NCBI GenBank assembly: GCA_000499405.2
Contig: HG738151.1
Location: 1-64,000 of the forward strand
Length of the DNA stretch: 64,000 bases
Source of the DNA: Onchocerca volvulus
Taxonomy: Eukaryota > Nematoda > Chromadorea > Rhabditida > Onchocercidae
Direction of reading: 5' to 3'
Below, one piece after another: positions 56,001 through 64,000 of this stretch. The stretch's first letter is position 1. Every line of letters starts with the position of its first letter. The notes under the pieces are model-generated. The model ran no database searches. It was given only the letters and a program-made list of their open reading frames with translations, and was not told the origin of the DNA. The position numbers were made by a program, and so were the translations under genes.

Positions 56001-59000
56001 TAAATAACATTTATATCTATTCGCTGGACTTTATAAAGTCAATCTTATTCGAGAAAAAAATTGACCTTTTTTTTTAAATTCAAACAAAATAAAATAAAAA
56101 ATAAATAAAGGTTAATTCAATCAAAATAAAATAAAATAAATGATAATTTATCAATATGAAATTTGAAAAATAGAAAAATGCTGCTAATTTGTTTTTGGAT
56201 TGTATTTTTTTGTCGATTTTTTTTTTTGCATGAAAATTTGAAAGAAAGGAGAAAAGAAGGAATGACAGAATTTAGAAATTTTAATATTCGACTTTCTTAA
56301 AAATTTAAAATTTACAATTGTTGAATAAAAAATTGCTTATAATGAACTTTTTTCTTCCAAAATATAGATTAAAGAAACTAGTGAAGATGCAGCCATGGAG
56401 TATATCACTGAAGGAGCAAATAAAACAGCAATTCGGGAAATGATACCACAACATGTGGTACCGGCGGAAGATAATGTTGAAACAATTGAAATTGATGAAT
56501 TGGAAGTCCAGAAACCTGAAAAGATTGGAGCAATTGTAATGGAACATGATAATGAAAAAGTCAGTGAACATTTCTTCCCGATTTTCCCTTAACTAATTTT
56601 TCTTTTCTTTGTTTTGAAAAAATTTACCAAATTCTAAGTTTTTTACAGGAAACTAAAAAAGTTGAAGTAATACCAACTTATGTTTCTCCAACTACCGAAA
56701 ATTATCCAATAGATTGTGCTCGGTCTTTCAATGAACGAAAACCAAACAGTGATTGGGCCAAGAAAGCAGTTGTTTTGTCACCGAAATTTGAAATTGCTAA
56801 AATACAAAAGACGCAAATCCATTTTGATGAGAAAAAGTAAGTTTTAAGATGAGGAATTTTTTGTTGATTTGGATATTTTGCATTACTTATGAATGTTCTT
56901 CCTCAAAAAATTTAATCAATATAAATGGCGGGATGTTATAAAAGATTTTTAAGATCGGCAATAAATGAAGTAAAGCTACCTTCGAGAATTGTTACTTCAA
57001 CAAATTCCACAAATGAAGTAAAGTCACCTTCGAGAATTGGTGCTTCAAAAAATTCCACAAATAAACCAGCTAGTCCAGAAGTTTCCAGGGTAACATCAGC
57101 ACATTCAACTACTGCATCAAATCCCGGTCAGAAAGTAAGTAAAAGAAGCAATTTTTAAAAAAAAGTAAATTAAAGTTAAATTTTTTCTTGAATTTTATTA
57201 AAAAATAAGTTTTCTATAAAAATTTAAAAAATTATAGTTTTGATAAAAATCTCCAGGAAGATAAATCAGCAGTTCGAAAATCAGTTATAAATATGGCTAA
57301 TGATGAAGCAAAAAAAATTCGTGCTTTAGAACAGGTTAGATTTATCCAGTTTAAAATTTGTATGATTTTATTAAAAATTATAATTCGAATAAGAAAATGA
57401 ACAACAATTTGATAATATTTCAAGTGCATTTTGTTTCACAGTGAGACTTAAATTTTCATTTTTAATATTTGTCAAATCTAATATATCTCAACGTTTGATT
57501 CATCTCACAGCGCCAATTCTGTTTACCAAAAATGGCCGACGTGAAGCAGACACTCATTGTCTAAACTTCATCCAAGCAAGCAAGATGTCATACTCATTGA
57601 AAGTTTGAGAATGGGTTGAAGACGTTTCGTCCCGCAATTTCTCTTATCATTCGCTTTACCGAATATAACAGCTTTATAATTACTCCAAATCCTGAGGGAA
57701 ACTTCAGAAGGAATCCACGATTAGATTGTTCGATTAGTCTTTCCCCCTTATGCCATAGGCAGACAATCGATTTGCACGTCAGAATCGTTTTCGACTTCTA
57801 TAGTAGGAATAATTTTTACTTATTAAAAGGATATTGATTTGGTCATAAATACAATGTGAAGTGTTTATTTTCTTTTATTACATTTATTACATAAAAATAT
57901 TAGAATGATTCAGTTGTTTCAAATTTTCTGTAAATATCCAAATTAATTTTGTGCACTTTAATTTTCAAATTCGGACATTCAAATTTTAATGTAGAAATTC
58001 GAATTTTTAAATTTCTAGGAGCAATCAAAACAAAATGCTCGAAAACTTGGAATTGTTAATGCACTGAGTGCAAAATTCAAATCACAAGAAGTTCAGTCTG
58101 ATGCATACACGTTAATTTTTCTTTCTTAAAACCTTATGTTTAATTTGAAAATTATCACTAAATTTGATATAGAATATCAAATAATAAATATGAATACAAA
58201 TGTGAAATAATTTAAATATGAAATTAAGCTAATTTTATGTACAAAATATGAAATAAAATTTCATTTCTTTCTCCTTTTTTTTCTTTTTTATCCAATTTGA
58301 AAAATTTTGTTGTTAGGTATAAACGTTCACGAATGCTAGCAAAGAAAGATGACGAAAGACCGAAACGTACTTATGCACCAATTATTAAACCTGTTATAAA
58401 TGATAATTTTGATAAGCAAGTAAGTGATAAGAGCGAATGTATAGTCCCTAATTATCAATTTCAAAATTCATTTCGTATCAATTTCAACTTAGATTCTAAT
58501 ATTATTATTGATAAATTTAATAATTTAAATGCATAAATATTCTCGCCAAATTGTGATAAATTAAAATTTTTCTTTTAATTTGCTATTTGTATCAACTGAT
58601 TATCAATTGTTAATATCTTAACTTGAATATGAATTTAAATTTTTTTATTTATTAAGATTGAAGAAATTCGTGCAAAAATGAAAACAGGCAATAAAATGTT
58701 AAGTTCACAATTTGCTGAATTAAAACAAGGTATTGCTGCAGTAGCTGATGATGCAAGACGTGCAATTCTTGAACAAAAGCATGAGCAATTATTAATCGAA
58801 GCAGATGAAAAACTTCGGTTAAAAAAACTTAATTTTCATTTTTGGAGTTTTTAAAATTTAATTTCTAATTTTAATAAAAAAAATATATAATCTTTTGAGA
58901 AATTCATTTAAGTTTAATTTTTTTTCATTTTTCATAATACATTATCTTTGAAAATTTTCAATTATTGAGAATTTAAAACAATGCAATCTTCAAACTTTTT

Positions 59001-61891
59001 CTTTCATATGTCAGATATGTCTGTAAGGATGTAAATTTTTAAAAAAGTTTGGCTTTTATAATGATTATTCATCAACGAGACAATTTCCGGTGATTTAAAA
59101 AAATTTTTGACTATAATTTTTGAAAAAAAAAAAAAAGTAAACAGAAATAATACAGCAGTTTCCATAAAATGTTTGAAAAGTTAAAAAAGAATAATCAGTT
59201 AAAAAATGAATTTTTTATTTCTTAATTTGTATTGAATTTAATTGCAAATATTTTAAAATTGTGTTTTGATTTTAGAAAAATAGGCGATGATTTTAAAAAA
59301 TGGAAGGAGAATCGCGCATCTGAATACCAGAAAGAATTGGAGAAACAAGAACAAAAATTGCATCCTGCAAAGGCATCAAAAGCAGAAATAGTAAAAATTC
59401 CAGTTATGGTAAATTTGCTTAAATTTTTTCTTTTACTCAACTTTTAGCCTTACATTTAATAAATTTATGCAATTCAAAATGAATTTTTTTCAGGAGGAAT
59501 CATCAGTTGAACGAAAAAAGACAATAAGACGATTAAAACCGTTACAACAAATGGAAACGACAAATGCCATGATAAGTTTTGTCACAGAACCTGATAACAT
59601 CATTTCAGGTGATTTTCATAAGAACTTTTTTTTTCCTTTTTTTTGCTACATTATACTTATTTAATTGTATTGATTGATTATTTAATTGGATGTTTCAACA
59701 TAAATTTACTTTCTTTTGTACTTTAAATGAAGGAAAATATACGAAAATTTTATGATTTAATTGCAAAATTTTACTTTTAAATCGATTTTGTTCTATTCGT
59801 AATTGAAGAATACTGTCAGTAACATTATTTGCCGTTTAATCAGCAGCAGCATTGCTTAAAAATTTATTCCTCATTTTACTTTTTGAAATATTTATAAATA
59901 AAGAAACGTTTGAATTTTTATTTTTTCTTTTGCTTTCAACTGCGGATAAAATGCTCAGCTAAGAAACGATTACCGAAAAAAAATTTGGAAATCCCATAGA
60001 TTTGCGTTAATTTTGAAAATGTAAAAGTATTAATTCTTTTTTTTTTTTTTCATTTTAAATGGTGGAAAAGCGGACATGTTAAAAGAATCCGGAAAAAGGA
60101 TGTAAGATGAACAGTAAAATTTGGAAAATATGCAATGCAAAGATTTAAAATTTTTCGAGATTTTCAATGAAATTTTCGTAAATCTAATAATATTTTTTCG
60201 TTTTTGTTTTTGTTTTTTTGAATATGACTGGAAAACTTAGTCACTCAGAGAGGCTATAATAACGGAATTAAAAAAATTAAAATTCATATTGGTTCAATTA
60301 TTTGTTTGTTTGATTGATCTCAAAATTTTCAGGAAAAAATTCTTCAGCTGAAACAAAAGTAGAAGTAGAAGTAAAGAGGAATGTTAGAACGGTGGAAAAA
60401 GGCAATCCTATAAATGGTAAAAAATTTTTCGATTTTAATTTTATTTAAATAGAAAATTTTAATTTTCAAGTATAAACCTTAGTGTAGTTGTGAGCAATTT
60501 AGCAGTAAAATTTTATAAAAACACTGCTACAGAAGTATCAACAAAGTTTCAATCATCAACAATTGGCGATTGTGTGACTACGTCACCGATTATTGAAAAT
60601 AAGTTGGCATCAAACACAGGAATTCACGACAAACAAGAGATAAAATTGGATTCTTCTATACCAAAAACTAGAAAGGTTGGTTTTGTTAAAAATTTGACGA
60701 TACTTGAATTTTTTATAATTCAAAATTCTCAGAAAATGAAAAAATAATCAAATTTCGAATTATAAAATATATGGAAACATAACAAGTCCCTGAAGTAATT
60801 GATATAAAGTTGAAAATTTTTCATTGTCATACTAAAGTTCTTTTCTTTTTTATGTAGAGAAATAGAAGAAAATACTCAATTGAATCTAGAATTATAAAAA
60901 TTTTTAGAAACTAAAAAAAAATTTTTTTAATAAATTTAGAATTACAAGAATCGAAATTTAATAAATTTAGAATTACAAGAATTTTCAGATATTAGGAAAT
61001 ACTGAAAATCGAGAAATACGAAAGTATGGTGTCCGGAATAAAACACAAGAACTGATGAACTTTGTAACTGATAAAGAAACAAATGATGAAGTAGTTTTTT
61101 AATTATAAATTAGCTCATAATTTTGATCACCATGATAAATAAAATCCTTAATTCGTGTCATGTATTTTTTAAATTTAGTTAAATAATTATTATGAAATTG
61201 AAAAATTATTTTCTCCAAATTATTTAATTATTTTAATTTATAGCCTAAAATACATCGACAGAATTGCATTCATCGACGTAATCGTTACATTCGAAAACCA
61301 TTCGATATCGATGTCTTACTCGGTTATGACAAGGAAAATAGCTTTGAACAAGTAAGTAAATGCAAAATAGCCCAATTATTTCAACTACTTTCTCTCATTT
61401 TACTATTTTTTTTAACATTTCTTGAAAAATTAAGGTCATTAATTAGCAGCAGATCAATAAAAATGATAATTTTAGTCATTCAAACGCTAAAATTTTTGCT
61501 ATAATTCGAAGTATGTAAAATCAATGGGAAAATCTATGTTGCATCAAATGTTACGAGCAACTTTAGTTTTGGAATTTTTCTAATTTTAGTTTTTGTCATA
61601 ACGGATGTATAAATATTCTGTTATAGTTTGAGGCTCGATTTGCTGCATCAGGACATGATAAAAGGCCAGCAGCTGTTGAAAATGATAAAAAAGCCAAGAA
61701 ACGACGAAAAGAAAACAAAAAAATATGGATTAGCGAATTGCAAGTTTGTTTTTCTATATCTTTTCTTTTCGATTTCATAAAAGTTCATTTCTTTCTTATC
61801 GCAAAATTTTCGTTTTCTTTTTTTTTTTTTAATTAAAAAATTTATTTTATACATATAGTTGAGAGAAGCAAAAAATTTAGTCAAAGGATGA
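34306..61891 (+). CDS. large Ser-rich / acidic / coiled-coil protein, unknown function
   Basis: Thirty-six exons whose phases match at every junction (4440 bases, 1479 residues): 34306-34332, 39040-39260, 41274-41401, 41992-42073, 42828-42984, 44174-44288, 44655-44812, 45219-45294, 45624-45733, 46008-46068, 47939-48015, 48946-49161, 49600-49741, 50065-50178, 51322-51430, 51597-51757, 51973-52076, 52307-52432, 52659-52802, 53149-53244, 53762-53902, 56368-56559, 56649-56836, 56954-57134, 57257-57334, 58019-58110, 58317-58419, 58657-58817, 59276-59408, 59494-59608, 60333-60416, 60488-60675, 60989-61090, 61244-61351, 61627-61743, 61859-61891. Residues 1-230 are Ser/Tyr/Arg-rich with nine consecutive Ser; 230-900 are acidic with a poly-Glu run; 1080-1270 are basic and helical ([20 protein letters not shown]), probably coiled coil; the C-terminus is very basic ([12 protein letters not shown]). 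No signal peptide, membrane segment or known catalytic motif was seen. A structural or scaffold role is only a guess. The first exon (MPSYFHQHM) is the weakest part of the model. Confidence 0.75.
34690..34790. repeat. imperfect inverted repeat
   Basis: ATACTGGA-TA-CTA-ATA on the left (from 34713) is matched by TATTAGATAGTCCAGTAT on the right (to 34754). The complementarity extends weakly outward (CATTGTAATAACATG versus CATTACTGTTATCAAT). The hairpin has about 20 well-paired bases with scattered mismatches and could be an old foldback repeat or a small-RNA-like precursor; no further evidence. Confidence 0.4.
35982..36020. repeat. (TTA)n microsatellite
   Basis: About thirteen uninterrupted TTA units in the first intron of the large gene. 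Confidence 0.9.
37614..37668. repeat. (TTG)n and (AATGAT)n microsatellites
   Basis: Five TTG units are followed, after a few bases, by about six perfect six-base AATGAT units, in the first intron of the large gene. Confidence 0.9.
40937..40965. repeat. poly-T tract
   Basis: Twenty-nine consecutive T in an intron of the large gene, with another T run at about 40979-40990. Confidence 0.9.
46079..46142. repeat. (TTTA)n microsatellite
   Basis: About fifteen TTTA units with two interruptions, starting a few bases after the donor of the exon that ends at 46068. Confidence 0.9.
46550..46865. repeat. alternating purine-pyrimidine (TG/CA-rich) tracts
   Basis: Two stretches (about 46570-46700 and 46810-46862) are dominated by alternating purine-pyrimidine steps such as TACGTGTACACGTGTTAATG and GTGTACACGTATAAG. 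They contain repeated CGTGTAC and TGCGTGTA words and the palindrome CACGTGT/ACACGTG. They lie in a 1.9 kb intron of the large gene. Confidence 0.6.
46996..47035. repeat. poly-A tract
   Basis: Forty consecutive A in the same intron. No recognisable retroposed sequence precedes it, so it is better read as a simple repeat than as a retroposon tail. Confidence 0.9.
47157..47226. repeat. GA-rich purine tract
   Basis: A GAAAGA/GAGAGG-rich stretch, almost all purine, with a few pyrimidine breaks, in an intron of the large gene. Confidence 0.6.
48080..48790 (+). repeat. higher-order minisatellite in an intron
   Basis: Built from about twenty degenerate 30-40 base units of the type TATCGATTCTATAGA-GATATTTCAAATG. 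On top of this is a longer period: the landmark CAGATTCTGATGGATT occurs near 48308 and 48496 with a diverged third near 48628, and the landmark GATGCAGCG occurs at 48381 and 48570 with AATGCAACG near 48725. The first two higher-order copies are thus 188-189 bases apart and the third is shortened. It lies wholly between the exons ending at 48015 and starting at 48946. The open frames in it are by-products. Confidence 0.75.
48946..49161 (+). CDS. poly-Glu exon of the large gene
   Basis: This 72-codon exon encodes an almost uninterrupted Glu run of about 50 residues flanked by Lys-rich ends. Codons alternate GAA/GAG, and bases 49045-49115 are 71 purines in a row on the coding strand. Its acceptor (ATTATAG) and donor (GAA^GTAAAA) are in phase 0 with both neighbours. 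Acidic runs of this kind bind basic partners or act as flexible spacers; nothing more specific can be said. Confidence 0.75.
49802..49890 (+). pseudogene. decayed duplicate of the exon at 50065
   Basis: The sequence repeats the exon at 50065-50178 with its acceptor, at an offset of about 263 bases (shared ACAATATTGAACA, AATTTCGAAACTGATAT-AC and TGTTTCGGAAACAATCGAAT). The copy has a 5-base net insertion near its start, which brings a TGA into frame after seven codons, and it lacks a good donor at the matching position. It is therefore not part of the main model. Confidence 0.8.
53330..53356 (+). CDS. possible alternative terminal exon of the large gene
   Basis: A strong acceptor (T-run then CACAG) is followed by an in-phase frame NDFIELYN and a stop. 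Splicing to it from the exon ending at 53244 would give a product of about 816 residues, lacking the coiled-coil and basic half. An AATAAA is present at 53744-53749. The exon at 53762 continues the long form instead. No transcript evidence is available. Confidence 0.35.
   Translation, partial: NDFIELYN
54130..55973 (+). mobile_element. Helitron remnant (copy 2) inside an intron
   Basis: Lies in the 2.5 kb intron between exons 53762-53902 and 56368-56559. Its right end is CTAG (55970-55973) followed by T, preceded by GCTAGCTAGAGCCACGGCAACG...CCGGATCAG, matching the end of copy 1. The left edge is uncertain; sequence unlike the host intron begins near 54130. The element is on the same strand as the host gene, leaves the host splice sites untouched and is broken in several places. 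Confidence 0.8.
54430..55150 (+). pseudogene. Helitron helicase C-terminal domain, frame-broken
   Basis: Translation in three frames recovers the Helitron helicase end: [20 protein letters not shown] (about 54475-54535), an EELVKKVF...NHNWLSE block, then [20 protein letters not shown] with [17 protein letters not shown] (about 54750-54865) and a [10 protein letters not shown] motif (about 55008-55040). At least three frameshifts or small deletions separate the blocks, so no active protein can be made. Confidence 0.75.
56964..57059 (+). repeat. 48-base in-frame coding repeat
   Basis: Two adjacent 48-base units in the exon 56954-57134 of the large gene encode [16 protein letters not shown] and [16 protein letters not shown]. 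The exact multiple of three keeps the frame. The unit is Ser/Thr-rich and carries a PSR motif. Confidence 0.85.
57491..57808 (-). rRNA. 28S rRNA fragment, degenerate, antisense in an intron
   Basis: The minus strand of this stretch matches the conserved core of large-subunit rRNA. Recognisable plus-strand blocks, all reverse complements of 28S, are CACAGCGCCAATTCTG, CCAAGCAAGCAAGATGTC, CATTGAAAGTTTGAGAATGG, TCATTCGCTTTACCG, TCCTGAGGGAAACTTC, GTTCGATTAGTCTTTC and GATCGATTTGCACG-like CAATCGATTTGCACGTCAGA. They occur in the order expected for one contiguous 28S segment, with short substitutions and deletions between them. It is far less AT-rich than the surrounding intron (between exons 57257-57334 and 58019-58110). 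It is a rRNA pseudogene fragment, not a working rRNA gene. Confidence 0.85.
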
Positions 61892-62787
61892 CCAGATCAT
61901 TTCCTTCACTTTCAAATTTTATTATCAATATGCTGTTTGTCCAACTGAATCACATATTAGTCGTAACTTCTTGCAGTGAACTATTAAAATATCAACCAGT
62001 AGATCTGATTATATTCGCTGAAACTATCATTCCATGATTAGGCTCTGCGTGATATTTCATTTCGCAACAAACTACAGTAATTTTTAAAAGTTTGGCATGA
62101 TTTTAAAATTAGTGAAAAACATTTGCAGGATATTGATAAGATTTACAGAACATCCGAACTACGCGATATAATCAATTCAGTTCGGATTTAGAATTTTAAA
62201 ATAGAATTGAAAAATCAAATCAGAAAAAAAAGCGATAATAAGGTGAAAAATGAAAATGACCGAATTTGATGATGTTTGCTCAATTTCCAGCGATCATTTT
62301 TTATTTAAATATGCATAATTTGTACATATGTTAATGCTAACTGTCTCCTATAATAATCAGAAAAAAAAGCAGTTATAATTGTTGTTAATGAATTTCGATA
62401 AATTTCGTTTAGTTTGATTATTATTTTTAATTTGAATTGAACGTTGCTTGATTATAATTGAATTTAACTCATTTTAGTAAACTCAAATTTTTACTCAATA
62501 CATAGACAGATCAGGCCAAATTTCACTAAATAAAACTTAATTCAAAAAAAACCCTCAGCTATAATTGAAGAATCAAGCGACGAAATTCGTAGTAAAATTT
62601 ATGTGTGTGAATTGTCATGTCGCGCAACAATGTTTCAAATCACCGTGTGAATTTTGAATTCCTCAAGTAAATTTCGGTTTTTTCTCTTCTTGCAACTGCT
62701 CCTGGCAGTGGAATTTTGTAAAACACTTTGATTTTGTATGGGAAATACATAGTTTGGTTGAGTGAAGGAGATAGCATAACTCTATAG
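61892..62787. other. 3' flank of the large gene
   Basis: AT-rich, without a supported exon. An AATAAA occurs at 62529-62534 but is over 600 bases past the stop. A segment at 62705-62765 reads WNFVKHFDFVWEIHSLVE after a CAG, but its donor phases do not fit the exon that follows, so it was not modelled. Confidence 0.35.
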
Positions 62788-62947
62788 ATACCGCAATTCC
62801 AAAAAGCACAACTCGAAGAAGCACTGCAGTTCGAAAAGATACCGCACTTCATAACTACACATCTTGACTTTGTGCTGAATCAATTACAGTGTTCATCGGA
62901 TGACATTCATCATTCGTATTCGCGAAATTATGCTGTCGCCGAATTAC
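62788..62947 (+). CDS. candidate exon of an unidentified gene
   Basis: Bounded by CTCTATAG and C^GTAAGT, with an open phase-0 frame of 53 codons: IPQFQKAQLEEALQFEKIPH, then a hydrophobic LDFVLNQLQ and a His/Ser-rich end. The composition is more balanced than that of the flanks, which supports coding. No matching upstream or downstream exon was found in phase within the window, and I do not recognise the family. It could belong to a gene that continues beyond the window, or be a relic. Confidence 0.35.
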
Positions 62948-63334
62948 GTAAGTAAAAACTGCGAGATATTTTTGCTGCTGAGATATGAATCTTTGTTCAG
63001 CGAATATTCAGAATTATTGAATGTATGACATGTGGAGATGTGGCAGTTCGAAAATTGCATGCATTTTATAACTTTTAAAATATGAAGAAAAGAATGTTCA
63101 ATATGAGTATTAATAAGATAAACAATATAAAGGACTTGATTGTCTCTTTAAATCTGACACTGCTGAACTATGCTTCAGTGAAAGGTTGTTGAAACATAGA
63201 AACCGACAACAACAATTCCAGATCTAAGCAGAACAAAAATTGTTTTTTACTAATTGTCAGTTTTAACATTACTAAACAATACAATGATAGAATACATTTG
63301 TCTCTTCCAAAAGAACAAGGCTTTAATAATTATT

Positions 63335-63374
63335 ATGTATTCAGCATCATCCGATGTGATGCATTCCATGTTTG
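63335..63374 (+). CDS. candidate initiator exon running off the window
   Basis: An ATG opens a 13-codon frame (MYSASSDVMHSMF) that ends at a good donor (TTTG^GTAAGA) in phase 1. No following exon could be identified before the end of the window. It may be the first exon of a gene on the plus strand to the right, or chance. Confidence 0.2.
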
Positions 63375-64000
63375 GTAAGAGTGACACTGGTATTTGCAAT
63401 ATTACGATGTTACTTAGCAAAAAATGACAAATGTCAAATGTCACCACTATTTCTTTTCACTTTTATATGTAATTTAGGTTCAATTTTTTCTGAGGAAAAT
63501 TCACTCACGTTCATTGAAAATATATGTAGACAGAAGCCATAATGAATATATAAACTTCGATGAAATTAGTCATCACAAGAATCATGAACTCAAAAACTGA
63601 AAATTTTGCTCTCATTAAATGAATAATTCGGTACTTTAAAAATATATTCTTTTGATCGATAATTTCATTTTGTATTTCTCTTAGTAAAAATTTCAGAGAA
63701 ACATTCTCTTATAACGAGATAGGGAAGTCAGAAACAACGGAATCATTTATCAAACTATTAGTATCATACTCATTTCATTTTTAAAATAATCATGCAAAAT
63801 TGGTGAATGAAATGTTTTGCTCAAATGACTCATTCAAATTAAATTGATCGAAAACGAATAATTAAAGTAATTTGAATATATACATTTAACAATTATACTG
63901 ATTCACAAAACCTATGATTATATAAAGGGAACTAAATTGAGATTCATCAGGTAATGAAAACATTGAAATTGTTCCATTGGCAGATAAATAGCGCGTTCCT
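63375..64000. other. window end, nothing recognised
   Basis: AT-rich sequence without a supported exon, repeat or RNA gene. Confidence 0.4.

Noticed and set aside
57616..57837. 73-codon plus-strand open frame
   Set aside because: It reads through the reverse complement of a 28S rRNA fragment, so the protein is meaningless.

Overview
This is eukaryotic nuclear DNA, very AT-rich, with genes cut into many short exons by introns that start GT and end in T-rich AG sites of the TTTTCAG type. The proteins, the mix of BEL/Pao and Helitron remnants, and the probable trans-splice acceptors just upstream of start codons point to a nematode. The composition would suit a filarial or other spirurid worm, but I cannot fix the species. 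No prokaryotic features were seen.

Layout. 1-662: 3' end of a decayed Helitron (helicase C-terminus plus a CTAG-type terminus). 668-4440: decayed BEL/Pao LTR-retrotransposon material (two related LTRs, a primer-binding-like site, an aspartic-protease remnant, coiled-coil and envelope-like remnants). 5337-9854, minus strand: a nearly complete, divergent alpha-tubulin gene; ten exons were rebuilt, the initiator-Met exon is unresolved, and two introns use GC donors. 13600-14650: a broken segmental copy of part of the PP1 locus that lies about 11 kb further on. 17149-18927, minus strand: a small RING-H2 gene, TRAIP-like in pattern. 20564-25637, plus strand: a complete eight-exon PP1-type phosphatase gene. 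25.7-34.3 kb: AT-rich with low-complexity tracts, a near-perfect foldback at 33.29 kb and one candidate alternative 5' exon at 28.9 kb. 34306-61891, plus strand: one very long gene (36 exons, 1479 codons plus stop) whose phases agree at every junction. It encodes a Ser-rich, then strongly acidic, then basic coiled-coil protein that I do not recognise. Its introns carry a second Helitron remnant, a higher-order minisatellite, an antisense 28S rRNA fragment, a decayed duplicate exon and many simple repeats. 62-64 kb: two candidate exons of an unidentified downstream gene.

There is no operon-like system. Alpha-tubulin, the phosphatase, the RING protein and the large acidic protein are independent genes. 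The noteworthy material is the divergent tubulin, the partial copy of the phosphatase locus, the uncharacterised large gene with possible alternative ends, and the varied insertions in its introns. Gene models were read by eye from splice sites and phase and have no transcript support.
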